This document shows positions 14,675-24,649 of a stretch of 64,000 nucleotides of DNA, piece after piece. This DNA is from Microbacterium arborescens (GTDB lineage: Bacteria > Actinomycetota > Actinomycetes > Actinomycetales > Microbacteriaceae). Numbering within the stretch: the stretch's first letter is position 1; the number at the start of each line of letters is the position of its first letter. The notes under the pieces were generated by a model. That model did not search any database. It was given only the letters and a program-made list of their open reading frames with translations, and was not told the origin of the DNA. The translations under genes were made by a program, and so were the position numbers. The stretch lies in assembly GCA_003339645.1 (NCBI GenBank), contig QNUV01000021.1, positions 558,001 through 622,000 of the forward strand, given 5' to 3'.

Positions 14675-16809
14675 CGCCCACCCTCCGGAGGCGTCTGCCC
14701 CGCGGGAGGCGTCTGCTCCGCCGGCGGCGTCTGCTCCGCGGGAGGCGTCTGCCCCGCGGGAGGCGTCTGCTCCGCCGGCGGCGTCTGCTCCGCGGGAGGC
14801 GTCTGCTCCGCGGGAGGCATCTGCTCCGCCGGCGGCGTCTGCTCCGCGGGAGGCGTCTGCCCCGCGGGAGGCGTCTGCTCCGCCGGCGGCGTCTGCTCCG
14901 CGGGAGGCGTCTGCCCCGCGGGAGGCGTCTGCTCCGCCGGCGGCGTCTGCTCCGCGGGAGGCGTCTGCTCCGCGGGAGGCACGAACGGAGGCGCATAGGG
15001 CGGGGCCGGCACAGCGCCCGGCGGAAGCTCCGTCGCGCTCGGCGGGGGCGGCACGGGGCTCGGGCCGGCACTCGGGCTTTGCGCCGGAACGGGCGTGGCC
15101 GGAACGGGCGTGACCGGAACGGGCGGCACCGGCTCGACGGCATCCATCAGCGCGTCGGCATCCGCCAGCGCGTCGGCATCCGTCGGTCCGTCGGCATCCG
15201 TCGTCTCCGCCCAGCGGTGCGAGCGGTCGGATGCCGCCGCGGCGACGGCCACCCGGGCGACGCGCTCGAACGCCGCGATCGCGTCGTCGCGATCGATGCC
15301 CGCGACCGCGGTGAGCACCGGCCCCGAGACCGTGTGAGCGCGCAGCGTCGCGACCCGCAGCGCGCGTGAGACCGGCCCCTGGTGCAGCGCGACCGACTGC
15401 AGCCGCGCGAGCGGCAGCACCGCGAGCATGCGCCAGATGAGCCCGCGTCGCAGCATCAGCAGGTCGCCGTTGATCGCAAGACCGTTCCGGCGCCACGACA
15501 GCAGACGCACGATGCGTGCGCGCCGCGGCGTCGTGACGTATCCCGCGGCGGACGAGCCGCCGAGCACACCGTCGCGGATGATCGCCGCGCGCTCCTCCTC
15601 GCTGGCCGACGGCAGGATGAGGCCGAGCACCCGCTCGACGTCGGCGAGCGTGCCGACGGGAAGGACCGTGGTGAACTGGTCGGTCGTCGTGTCGGAGGCG
15701 CTTCGGCCGGTCATGCGGTTGATCCGAACCGTCCACCACCCGAACCCGCGCCAGAGGATGGACTGCGTGATCTCCACGGCGTGGATGCGTCCGGGAGGCA
15801 GGATCTCCGACACGGTCGTGAGCAGGCCGAACGTCACGCGCACGCCGTCACGCGTCGGCGCGATGGAGTAGCGCAACGACTTCACGATCGTCCGCACCCA
15901 GTACGCCCCGAAACCGAGCAGTGCCGGGAAGTAGGCGAAGAGCACCCAGAACACGCCCTGCGACAGGGCGATCGCGAGCGCGGTTGCGCCCGCGAGGATC
16001 ACGACGGTGCCCCAGCTGGCGAGCTGCGACCCGATGAGTCGCCCGGGCGGGATGCGCACGACGGACTCGGGCTCGGCGGCATCCGCATCGTCGCCTTCGA
16101 TGAGACCGGTGATGCCGCGTGCGACGGTGTCGGCCACCGCGATGCGCGCTCCGCCGGCGGCTGCCGCGGCAGCCCGCTGCTCGGCGAGGCGCTGTCCCGA
16201 GGCGAGCCGCAGGATGTCGGCGCGGATCGTCTCGGCGTTACCGGTCGAGAGGTACTCGAGCTTGACGTTCGCGTCGGCGCCCGCACCCACGATCTCGAGC
16301 TTCGCCGCCCCCAGAAGCCGCGCGACCGCGGGGCGGGTGAGGTTGACGCCCTGCACCCGGTCGAGCGGTGCGCGGCGCTGCGTGCGCGAGAGGATGCCGC
16401 TGCGCACCTCGACGTCGTCATCGGTGATGCGGAACGTGTGGAAGCGCCACGACAGATAGAACGCCCCGATGATGAGCGCGAGCACGCCGACGGTGACGAG
16501 CAGGGCGATCAGCAGGAGGTTGTTCGCCAGCACCCACCCGATGGGGTCGCCGGCGGCCTCGTACTCCTCCCACTCGTCGATGGGCGCATCGGGCGCGAGC
16601 GCCGGCACGAAGATGCTGATGAGCCGGTCGCGCATGTTCGCGACGACGATGCCGAGCACCACGAGCAGCGCCAGGCCGCCGCGCAGCAGCGGCGTCAGCG
16701 GATGCAGCCGATGCCACTCGCCGTCGCTCAGCGGCGAGCGGACGAGCTCGGACGGCGGCGCGGAGACGGTCGCGTCGGCCGGGGGCGGGCTCGGAACGGA
16801 GTCGCTCAC
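14671..16809 (-). CDS. Membrane protein with three bacterial PH (YdbT-type) domains and hexapeptide tail
   Basis: This 712-aa membrane protein has paired TM helices near residues 39-60, 90-115 and 255-290. They alternate with bacterial PH domains (bPH2), recognised from blocks such as FRITDDDVEVRSGILSRTQRR, the block at RDGVRVTFGLLTTVSEILPP and INGDLLMLRRGLIWRMLAVL. It resembles YdbT, which works with a small YdbS partner, here the upstream gene. After about residue 560 the tail is Pro/Ala-rich and ends in 16 PPAEQT/PPAGQT units, probably extended and cytosolic. The GTG start at 16809 overlaps the upstream stop (GTGA). Function is unknown. Confidence 0.85.
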   Translation of the reverse strand: MSDSVPSPPPADATVSAPPSELVRSPLSDGEWHRLHPLTPLLRGGLALLVVLGIVVANMRDRLISIFVPALAPDAPIDEWEEYEAAGDPIGWVLANNLLLIALLVTVGVLALIIGAFYLSWRFHTFRITDDDVEVRSGILSRTQRRAPLDRVQGVNLTRPAVARLLGAAKLEIVGAGADANVKLEYLSTGNAETIRADILRLASGQRLAEQRAAAAAAGGARIAVADTVARGITGLIEGDDADAAEPESVVRIPPGRLIGSQLASWGTVVILAGATALAIALSQGVFWVLFAYFPALLGFGAYWVRTIVKSLRYSIAPTRDGVRVTFGLLTTVSEILPPGRIHAVEITQSILWRGFGWWTVRINRMTGRSASDTTTDQFTTVLPVGTLADVERVLGLILPSASEEERAAIIRDGVLGGSSAAGYVTTPRRARIVRLLSWRRNGLAINGDLLMLRRGLIWRMLAVLPLARLQSVALHQGPVSRALRVATLRAHTVSGPVLTAVAGIDRDDAIAAFERVARVAVAAAASDRSHRWAETTDADGPTDADALADADALMDAVEPVPPVPVTPVPATPVPAQSPSAGPSPVPPPPSATELPPGAVPAPPYAPPFVPPAEQTPPAEQTPPAEQTPPAGQTPPAEQTPPAEQTPPAGQTPPAEQTPPAEQMPPAEQTPPAEQTPPAEQTPPAGQTPPAEQTPPAEQTPPAGQTPPEGGR
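14686..14982. repeat. 18-bp minisatellite coding for (PPAEQT)n
   Basis: About 16 copies of an 18-bp unit encode PPAEQT with PPAGQT and one PPAEQM variant. The variants follow a higher-order order of about three units (EQ, EQ, GQ), so a 54-bp superunit has also been duplicated. It lies at the 3' end of the PH-domain gene. The array is in frame, so unit gain or loss would only change tail length. Confidence 0.9.
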
Positions 16810-17414
16810 AGCCCGGTCCGCCGCGATTCCGCCACCGACATGAGGTGGTCGCGCAGCGCCTCGGCGGCCTGCTGCGTGAGGCCCGGGATCACGACGCCCG
16901 TCGCTGCAGCAGCGGTGACGAACTTCAGCTGCGCGATGCCGAATCCGCGGTCGAGGGGCCCGTGCGTGATGTCGACGAGCTGCATCCGCCCGTACGGCAC
17001 GGCCACCATGCGCTGCCACAGGATGCCGCGACGGAAGACGAGGTCGTCCTCGCGGAGCTGGTAGCCGATCGAGCGCACCTGGCGCGGCAGGATGGCCATG
17101 CCCGCGACGGTGAGCACGATGAGGATGACGCCCGGGATGAGCGCCCACGACTGATCGGCCACCAGGAGCAGCACGAGCATCACGGCGACGATGATCGCCA
17201 GGATGAACCCGTTGCTGATGAGCTGGACGGCGAGGTACTTGCGCGAGATCTGGTGCCAGACGCCGTGCTCGAGGGCGAGCCTCCCGGCACCGCGCGGCTC
17301 GCGGATGCGGTCGTAGGTGCCGGCGTCGAGGGTGGCGTCGATCGCACCCGGCTCCGCAGCGTCAGTGGTGGGAGGGAGTGGCGTCGGGCTCGGGTGGTCC
17401 GGGCTGGTCGTCAT
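16806..17414 (-). CDS. PH domain membrane protein (YdbS-type)
   Basis: This 202-aa protein has a disordered Pro/Thr-rich head, two TM helices (about residues 65-110) and a C-terminal bacterial PH domain with the pattern REDDLVFRRGILWQRMVAVP and GRMQLVDITHGPLDR. This is the small partner type that usually precedes the multi-PH YdbT-type protein, as it does here. The two genes overlap by 4 bp (GTGA). The first 53 bp overlap the end of the DUF3180 gene in another frame. A later start cannot be excluded, because the first 40 residues are low complexity. Confidence 0.85.
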   Translation of the reverse strand: MTTSPDHPSPTPLPPTTDAAEPGAIDATLDAGTYDRIREPRGAGRLALEHGVWHQISRKYLAVQLISNGFILAIIVAVMLVLLLVADQSWALIPGVILIVLTVAGMAILPRQVRSIGYQLREDDLVFRRGILWQRMVAVPYGRMQLVDITHGPLDRGFGIAQLKFVTAAAATGVVIPGLTQQAAEALRDHLMSVAESRRTGL

Positions 17415-17850
17415 CGTCGTCCTTCCGAATGGTGCAGAGCTGTTCTGCGATCACACCGGCCGCCACGAGCACGACGGCTCCGACGATCGCGGCGACGACC
17501 GCTCCCGTCGAGCCTACTGACGGCGGCACCGGCCGTGTGAGAAGGAAGAGCAGGAGGCCGACGCCGACACCGCCGACGAGCGCCCCGACGATGCTCGACG
17601 CCTTCGCGAGCATCGCCACGCGCACCGCCCGGAACGGGTCGACCCGCGGAGCCTGGCCCCGGGTCGCCCGGCGGATCGGCAGCGCGAGGGCGATGACCGA
17701 GACTCCCAGCAGCACGAACAGGACGGGGAGCATGACCGACGGGGTGAAGGTCGCGCGGCCCGCGCCCGTGAGCACCTGGTCGATGACGAACCCCGCGGCG
17801 ATGCCGAGCACCGCCGACACGATCAGGGTCGCGGGAGACGTGCGTCTCAC
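17362..17850 (-). CDS. DUF3180 family membrane protein
   Basis: This 162-aa protein has four predicted TM helices: TLIVSAVLGIAAGFVIDQVL, then VMLPVLFVLLGVSVIALAL, then IVGALVGGVGVGLLLFLL, then VVAAIVGAVVLVAAGVIA. A short acidic tail follows (KDDDDDQPG). DUF3180 genes typically sit immediately after folK in actinobacteria, as here. The GTG start at 17850 overlaps the folK stop (GTGA). No function is known; conserved linkage to folate and PH-domain genes is the only clue. Confidence 0.85.
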   Translation of the reverse strand: MRRTSPATLIVSAVLGIAAGFVIDQVLTGAGRATFTPSVMLPVLFVLLGVSVIALALPIRRATRGQAPRVDPFRAVRVAMLAKASSIVGALVGGVGVGLLLFLLTRPVPPSVGSTGAVVAAIVGAVVLVAAGVIAEQLCTIRKDDDDDQPGPPEPDATPSHH

Positions 17851-18395
17851 GGCGTGCTCCCGGGCAGCGCCGCCAGCAGCGCGTCGACGCGCCCGCGTCC
17901 GGGGAGCACGGCGTCGGGGTCGACCGCGAGCCACGGCCGGAGCACGAAATCGCGCTCGTGCGCACGCGGATGCGGCAGGACGAGCGTCGGGGTCTCGCAC
18001 ACGACGTCGCCGTGCGCGATGAGGTCGAGATCGAGCGTGCGATCCTGCCACCGGGCCTGATCGGCCGAGCGCGGGGCCCGGCCGTGACGCTCCTCGATCG
18101 CGTGCAGGTATCCGAGCAGCACGCTGGGGGCGAGCCTGGTCTCGACGAGGGCCACGGAGTTGAGATAGGCGGGGGCCGCGGCATCCGGGCCGTCGAGGGT
18201 CAGCGCGACCGTCTCGATCGGCTCGGCGGCGCGCACCACCTGCGTCAGCGGTAGCCGGTCGAGGTCCGCGATCGCGCGTGCGACGGTCTCGGCCCGGTCG
18301 CCGAGGTTCGCACCGATCGCGACGACGGCTCGTCGCGCGGCGGGGTTCTCGGCCGGACGGGGCTCGGGCGATTCCTGGGCGAGGCGGCGGCTCAT
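17847..18395 (-). CDS. folK: HPPK, 6-hydroxymethyl-dihydropterin pyrophosphokinase
   Basis: This 182-aa cytoplasmic enzyme transfers pyrophosphate from ATP to 6-hydroxymethyl-dihydropterin, the step before dihydropteroate synthase. Family motifs are AIGANLGDRAE near residue 26, the ATP/Mg region RWQDRTLDLDLI with the two aspartates, and LPHPRAHERDFVL. Length is slightly above average because of a charged head. It overlaps folB upstream (ATGA) and DUF3180 downstream. Confidence 0.95.
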   Translation of the reverse strand: MSRRLAQESPEPRPAENPAARRAVVAIGANLGDRAETVARAIADLDRLPLTQVVRAAEPIETVALTLDGPDAAAPAYLNSVALVETRLAPSVLLGYLHAIEERHGRAPRSADQARWQDRTLDLDLIAHGDVVCETPTLVLPHPRAHERDFVLRPWLAVDPDAVLPGRGRVDALLAALPGSTP

Positions 18396-18760
18396 CGGTT
18401 CTCCCGTCGTCGGGTGAGGGTCACGCTGACATCGCCGAACGGCACCGCGATGGGCGCCTGCGGCTTGTGCACGGTCACGGCGACGGCATCCACACGGTCG
18501 AAGGCGAGAGCCGCACGGGCGATGCGGTCGGCGACCGTCTCGACGAGGTTCGCCGGCTCTCCCGACAGGATCGCGGCGACCTGTTCGGCCAGCTCCCCGT
18601 AGTGGACGGTGTCGGCGACGTCGTCGCTCGCGGCGGCATCGGCCAGCGACAGGTCGAGCTCGACGTCGGCGATGAACTCCTGACCCTCGCGCCGCTCGTG
18701 CTCGTAGACGCCGTGATACCCGACGGCCCGGATGCCGCGCAGCGTGATCCGATCGCTCAT
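18392..18760 (-). CDS. folB: Dihydroneopterin aldolase
   Basis: This 122-aa enzyme cleaves dihydroneopterin to 6-hydroxymethyl-dihydropterin and glycolaldehyde. It carries the motifs GYHGVYEHERREGQEF (catalytic region with Tyr and Glu), VHYGELAEQV and the Lys-containing VTVHKPQAPI. The size is normal for a single tunnelling-fold domain that forms octamers. The ATG at 18760 overlaps the folP stop (ATGA), and its stop overlaps folK. The order folE-folP-folB-folK gives a complete middle section of the folate pathway in one transcript. Confidence 0.95.
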   Translation of the reverse strand: MSDRITLRGIRAVGYHGVYEHERREGQEFIADVELDLSLADAAASDDVADTVHYGELAEQVAAILSGEPANLVETVADRIARAALAFDRVDAVAVTVHKPQAPIAVPFGDVSVTLTRRRENR

Positions 18761-19584
18761 GAGCCCTCCCGCCACCGCGAGCGCACCGCCAGCGCGTCTC
18801 GGGTCGTCGCGACGTCGTGCACCCGCACGCCCCACGCTCCCGCGTCGGCGGCCAGCGCGCTCGTCACGGCGGTCGCGAGGTCGCGACGGCCGATGTCGGT
18901 GCCGTCCGCGCCGGGGGTGTCCGCGCCGGGGGCGTCTCCGATCGCCTCGCGCAGGAAGCCCTTGCGGCTCGTGCCGACGAGCACACGCTTCCCGAGTCCG
19001 ACGATGCGGTCGAGGCGGTGCAGCACCGCCCAGTTCTGTTCGCCGCGTTTACCGAAGCCGATGCCCGGGTCGAGGATGATGCGCGAGGGGGCGATACCGG
19101 CCGCGGCTGCCGCGCTCACGCGCTCCTGGAGCTCGGCGACCACTTCCGCGACGACGTCGTCGTAGCGGGCGGTGGCATACATATCGGTCGAGTGTCCGCG
19201 CCAGTGTCCGATGACGACGTCCGCGTCGGATGCCGCGACCGCGGCGAACATGTCGGGATCGGCCAGGCCTCCCGAGACGTCGTTGACGATCCGGGCTCCG
19301 GCGGAGACGGCGGCTGCAGCGGTGCCGGCGTTCATGGTGTCGACGCTCGCGACGATCCCCCGCGCAGCGAGCGCCTCGATCACCGGGACGACACGACCGC
19401 GCTCGAGGTCGGGGTCGACGCGCTCGGCACCCGGGCGGGTCGACTCACCACCGACGTCGACGATGTGCGCGCCGGCTCGGCGAAGCGTCTCAGCGTGGCC
19501 GATCGCGGCGTCGAGATCGAGGTACCGCCCGCCGTCGCTGAACGAGTCGGGCGTGATGTTGAGGATGCCCATGATCGTCGTCAT
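18757..19584 (-). CDS. folP: Dihydropteroate synthase
   Basis: This 275-aa TIM-barrel enzyme condenses the pterin pyrophosphate with p-aminobenzoate and is the sulfonamide target. Signature regions are MGILNITPDSFSDGG, DVGGESTRPGAE, the Asp/Asn pocket at VNDVSGG, DPGIGFGKR and VGTSRKGFL. A short Gly/Ala/Asp insertion (DAPGADTPGADGTD) lies before the last helix. The ATG at 19584 overlaps the folE stop (ATGA). A second ATG four codons on (MGILN) is an alternative start. Confidence 0.95.
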   Translation of the reverse strand: MTTIMGILNITPDSFSDGGRYLDLDAAIGHAETLRRAGAHIVDVGGESTRPGAERVDPDLERGRVVPVIEALAARGIVASVDTMNAGTAAAAVSAGARIVNDVSGGLADPDMFAAVAASDADVVIGHWRGHSTDMYATARYDDVVAEVVAELQERVSAAAAAGIAPSRIILDPGIGFGKRGEQNWAVLHRLDRIVGLGKRVLVGTSRKGFLREAIGDAPGADTPGADGTDIGRRDLATAVTSALAADAGAWGVRVHDVATTRDALAVRSRWREGS

Positions 19585-20171
19585 GCCGCGCCGCCCGAGA
19601 TCAGGGCGATCAGCTCGGCCCGCTCGGCCGGCTCGGTGTAGACGCCGCGGGCGGCGACGGTCACGGTCGAGGCATCCGTCTGACGTCCGCCGCGCATCGT
19701 GACGCACTCGTGGGCGGCATCGAGCACGACCAGCACGCCGCGCGCGTCGAGCGCACCAGCGATCGTGTCGGCGATCTGCTCGCCCAGACGCTCCTGCACC
19801 TGCGGCCGCGCCGCGAGGGTGTCGACCACGCGCGGCAGTGCGCCGAGCCCGACGACCTGCTCGCCCGGCAGGTACGCGATGTGGGCGTGCCCCGCGAAGG
19901 GCAGCAGATGGTGCTCGCAGAACGAACGGAACCGGATGCCGCGCACCATGACCGCGCCCGACGGCAGCGTGTCGGGTGCCGGACCCCGCGCCACCGAGAT
20001 CGTGTGCGCGAGCGGTTCGGCGGCGTCGGCACCGACTCCCGAGAAGAACTCGGCGTACGCGTCGGCGACCCGCTGCGGGGTCTGCTTCAGCCCGGGACGG
20101 TCGGGGTCCTCCCCGATCGCCTCGAGCAGGTCGCGCACGAGGGCGGCGACGCGTTCGCGATCGACGGCCAC
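19581..20171 (-). CDS. folE: GTP cyclohydrolase I
   Basis: This 196-aa enzyme converts GTP to dihydroneopterin triphosphate, the first step of folate synthesis. Zinc ligands and active-site residues are visible in SFCEHHLLPF (Cys and His) and the second Cys in HECVTMRG. The motif QERLGEQIAD is also typical. Length matches the type I enzyme. It follows ftsH by 9 bp and starts the chain of overlapping folate genes. Expression may therefore depend partly on the ftsH promoter. Confidence 0.96.
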   Translation of the reverse strand: MAVDRERVAALVRDLLEAIGEDPDRPGLKQTPQRVADAYAEFFSGVGADAAEPLAHTISVARGPAPDTLPSGAVMVRGIRFRSFCEHHLLPFAGHAHIAYLPGEQVVGLGALPRVVDTLAARPQVQERLGEQIADTIAGALDARGVLVVLDAAHECVTMRGGRQTDASTVTVAARGVYTEPAERAELIALISGGAA

Positions 20172-20180
20172 GCCCCGAGC

Positions 20181-22216
<2,036 letters not shown>

Positions 22217-22313
22217 GGTGCGATCAGGCTACCCCGCGACGACTATGCGGGCTCTGTGCGTTCGTTTTGGGCGTACCGGGAGCCGGTTCGCCCGACGAGG
22301 GATCGACGCCCGC

Positions 22314-22865
22314 TCAGCTGTAGACGTGGGGCGCGAGGATGGCGACATCCCGCAGGTTGCGGTACTTCTCCGCGTAGTCGAGGCCGTAGCCCACGACGAA
22401 GTCGTTCGGGATGTCGAAGCCGACGTACCGGCAGTCGATCTCGACCTTGGCCGCCTCGGGCTTACGCAGGAGCGCGAGAACTTCGAGCGACTCGGCACCG
22501 CGCGACTGGAAGTTCTCGAGCAGCCAGCTGAGGGTGAGGCCCGAGTCGATGATGTCCTCGACGATCAGGACGTGCTTGCCGTGCAGGTCGGCGTCGAGGT
22601 CCTTGCGGATCTGGACGACACCGCTCGACTTCGTGCTCGCACCGTAGGACGACACCGCCATCCAGTCCATCGTGATGTCGCGCTTGAGCGCGCGGGCGAA
22701 GTCGGCCATGACCATCACCGCGCCCTTGAGGACGCCGACGAGGATGAGCTCCTTGCCCTCGTAGTCGGCCTCGACCCGGGCGGCGAGCTCGGCCAGCTTG
22801 GCCTGGATCTCCTCCTCCGTGACGAGGACGTCGGTGAGCTGGTCGGCGATCTCGGCGGCACGCAT
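22314..22865 (-). CDS. hpt: Hypoxanthine phosphoribosyltransferase
   Basis: This 183-aa purine salvage enzyme makes IMP or GMP from hypoxanthine or guanine and PRPP. The PRPP loop VLIVEDIIDSGLTL (about residues 99-112) and the upstream VGVLKGAVMVMADFAR are diagnostic. C-terminal GFDIPNDFVVGYGLDY holds the purine-binding region. The order tilS-hpt-ftsH-folE is common across Gram-positive bacteria. The gap to ftsH is 97 bp and to tilS 9 bp. Confidence 0.96.
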   Translation of the reverse strand: MRAAEIADQLTDVLVTEEEIQAKLAELAARVEADYEGKELILVGVLKGAVMVMADFARALKRDITMDWMAVSSYGASTKSSGVVQIRKDLDADLHGKHVLIVEDIIDSGLTLSWLLENFQSRGAESLEVLALLRKPEAAKVEIDCRYVGFDIPNDFVVGYGLDYAEKYRNLRDVAILAPHVYS

Positions 22866-22874
22866 GCGACGAGT

Positions 22875-23876
22875 TTAGGCGCCGCTCCCGCCCGCCGAGA
22901 ACTCGACGAGTCGGCCGACGCGGCGGGCGCGGCATCCGGGAAGGTCGATCGGTCCCTGGCCGGAGTAGTCGGTCACGAGCCGGGCGACCTCGAGGGTCTG
23001 ACTGCGCGACAGGCTCTCGTGGAACTCGCTCTGCACGACGTGACGGATGATGCGGTGGCGCAGCGCCGGCGGGTTCGCCGCGAGCGCCGCGACAGAGATC
23101 GCGATGCCCGCCTCGGCCGGCTCGACGATGTCTTCGATCGTCTCGGCGATCATGTCGTCGAAGGCCTGCGCATCCTCGCGCAGCTGCTCGGCGGTGCGGG
23201 CCAGCGCCTCGGCCACGCCCGGACCGAGCTCGGACTCGAGGAGGGGCAGCACACGCTCGCGGACCCGCACCCGCCGGAAGCGGTCGTCGCGGTTGTGCGG
23301 GTCGAGCCAGGGGTCGAGTCCGGCCGCCGCGCACGCCGCGACCGTCATCTCTCGGCGGACCGCGAGCAGCGGGCGAAGCCAGCGCACGCCCGAATCGTCA
23401 TCGGTGCGGTCGGGGGCCATGCCCGCGAGGCTCGTCGCGCCGGCCCCTCGAGCGAGCCCGAGCAGCACCGTCTCGGCCTGGTCGTCGAGCGTGTGGCCCA
23501 GCAGCACGGCGGCGGCGTTCGCGTCGCGCGCGGCATCCCTCAGCACGCCGTAGCGCGCCTCACGGGCCGCGGCCTCGGGCCCGCCCGCGGTGCCGACCTC
23601 GACGCTCACGACCAGCGGGTCGAGACCGAGCTCCGCGGCGGTGCGGGCGGCCGCGAGCGCGGCCTCGTCGGAGCCCGGCTGCAATCCGTGGTCGACCGTC
23701 ACCGACGCGGCGCGCAGGCCGAGCTTCGGGGCCTCGAAGGCGGTCGCAGCGGCGAGGGCCAGCGAGTCGGGGCCGCCCGAGAGCGCGACGATCACGGTGC
23801 TGCCCGCGGGCAGTGCCGACAGCGACGCGCGCACGGCGCGACGGACCTCGGCGAGGGCGGGGTTCAGCGACGGCAC
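22875..23876 (-). CDS. tilS: tRNA(Ile)-lysidine synthase
   Basis: This 333-aa ATP-dependent enzyme modifies C34 of the tRNA-Ile CAU anticodon to lysidine so that AUA is read. The PP-loop ATP motif is ALSGGPDSLAL (about residue 32), followed by DHGLQPGSDE and LLGHTLDDQAETVLLG. The short form without the long C-terminal domain is usual in actinobacteria. GTG at 23876 is chosen because it begins the conserved region and the frame upstream runs into the ppa promoter. It is divergent from ppa. Confidence 0.93.
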   Translation of the reverse strand: MPSLNPALAEVRRAVRASLSALPAGSTVIVALSGGPDSLALAAATAFEAPKLGLRAASVTVDHGLQPGSDEAALAAARTAAELGLDPLVVSVEVGTAGGPEAAAREARYGVLRDAARDANAAAVLLGHTLDDQAETVLLGLARGAGATSLAGMAPDRTDDDSGVRWLRPLLAVRREMTVAACAAAGLDPWLDPHNRDDRFRRVRVRERVLPLLESELGPGVAEALARTAEQLREDAQAFDDMIAETIEDIVEPAEAGIAISVAALAANPPALRHRIIRHVVQSEFHESLSRSQTLEVARLVTDYSGQGPIDLPGCRARRVGRLVEFSAGGSGA

Positions 23877-24034
23877 GCCCCTACGGTAACCGGGCCCGTG
23901 CCGTCGGCGGGCTGAGAGCCTCGGCAGGCACAGCCTCCGGCGGGAAACTCGGGCTGAGCCTGTATGCGGCACGGCGAGCGGCGCGAAGTAGGCTGGACGG
24001 CGGCATCCCACCGTCTTATCGAAGGAGCACACGT

Positions 24035-24568
24035 ATGGGCGCGTACGACGCCGTCATCGAGATCCCCCGCGGCAGCCGCGTGAAGTACGAAGTCGACCAC
24101 GGCACCGGCCGGGTCTTCCTCGACCGCGTGCTGTTCACGCCGATGGGATACCCCAGCAACTACGGCTTCTTCGAGAACACCCTCGGTGAAGACGGCGACC
24201 CGCTCGACGTTCTCGTGCTGCTCGACCGCGACATCTACCCCGGCGTGCTGGCGAAGGTCCGCCCCGTCGCCGTGCTGAAGATGAGCGACGAGGCCGGCGG
24301 CGACGACAAGGTCGTGGCCGTGCTGGCGAAGGATCCGCGCTGGGCCCACATCCAGGATGTCGACGACATCGACGACTGGACCAAGAACGAGATCGGCCAC
24401 TTCTTCGAGCACTACAAGGACCTCGAGCCCAACAAGTGGGTCAAGGTCGACGAGTGGGCCAACGCCGCCGAGGCCGAGCGTCTCGTCGCCGAGGCGTTCG
24501 AGCGCTTCGAGGAGCACGAGGGCCAGACCAAGACGCAGGGTGAGGGCGAAGCGCCCAACTCGCTCTGA
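24035..24568 (+). CDS. ppa: Inorganic pyrophosphatase, family I
   Basis: This 177-aa enzyme hydrolyses pyrophosphate from biosynthetic reactions and pulls them forward. The metal-binding signature is DGDPLDVLVL (about residue 53-62), with IEIPRGSRVKYEVD at the N-terminus and KDPRWAHIQDVDDI later. The ATG at 24035 has a GAAGGAG ribosome site 7-8 bp upstream. A -10-like TAGGCT lies at 23989-23994. It is single and divergent from tilS. The 17-bp terminator stem follows it. Confidence 0.95.
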   Translation: MGAYDAVIEIPRGSRVKYEVDHGTGRVFLDRVLFTPMGYPSNYGFFENTLGEDGDPLDVLVLLDRDIYPGVLAKVRPVAVLKMSDEAGGDDKVVAVLAKDPRWAHIQDVDDIDDWTKNEIGHFFEHYKDLEPNKWVKVDEWANAAEAERLVAEAFERFEEHEGQTKTQGEGEAPNSL

Positions 24569-24583
24569 GTCTCACCCGGACGC

Positions 24584-24621
24584 GAAGGAGGGGCGGATGC
24601 TGCGGCATCCGCCCCTCCTTC
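24584..24621. terminator. Perfect 17-bp stem, bidirectional terminator of ppa and the M23 gene
   Basis: The arms 24584-24600 and 24605-24621 are perfectly complementary (GAAGGAGGGGCGGATGC) around the loop TGCG. It lies between the ppa stop and the end of the convergent M23 peptidase gene. The arms begin GAAGG and end CCTTC, with only a short T-containing end. Confidence 0.8.
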
Positions 24622-24649
24622 GTCGTTCCGGGCTCGTGAGCGTTGAGGC

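Noticed and set aside
14640-15113. Long plus-strand frames opposite the PH-domain gene (Ala/Pro/Arg or Gly/Val/Cys repeats).
   Set aside because: They are the other frames of the 18-bp minisatellite and have no start context or family features.
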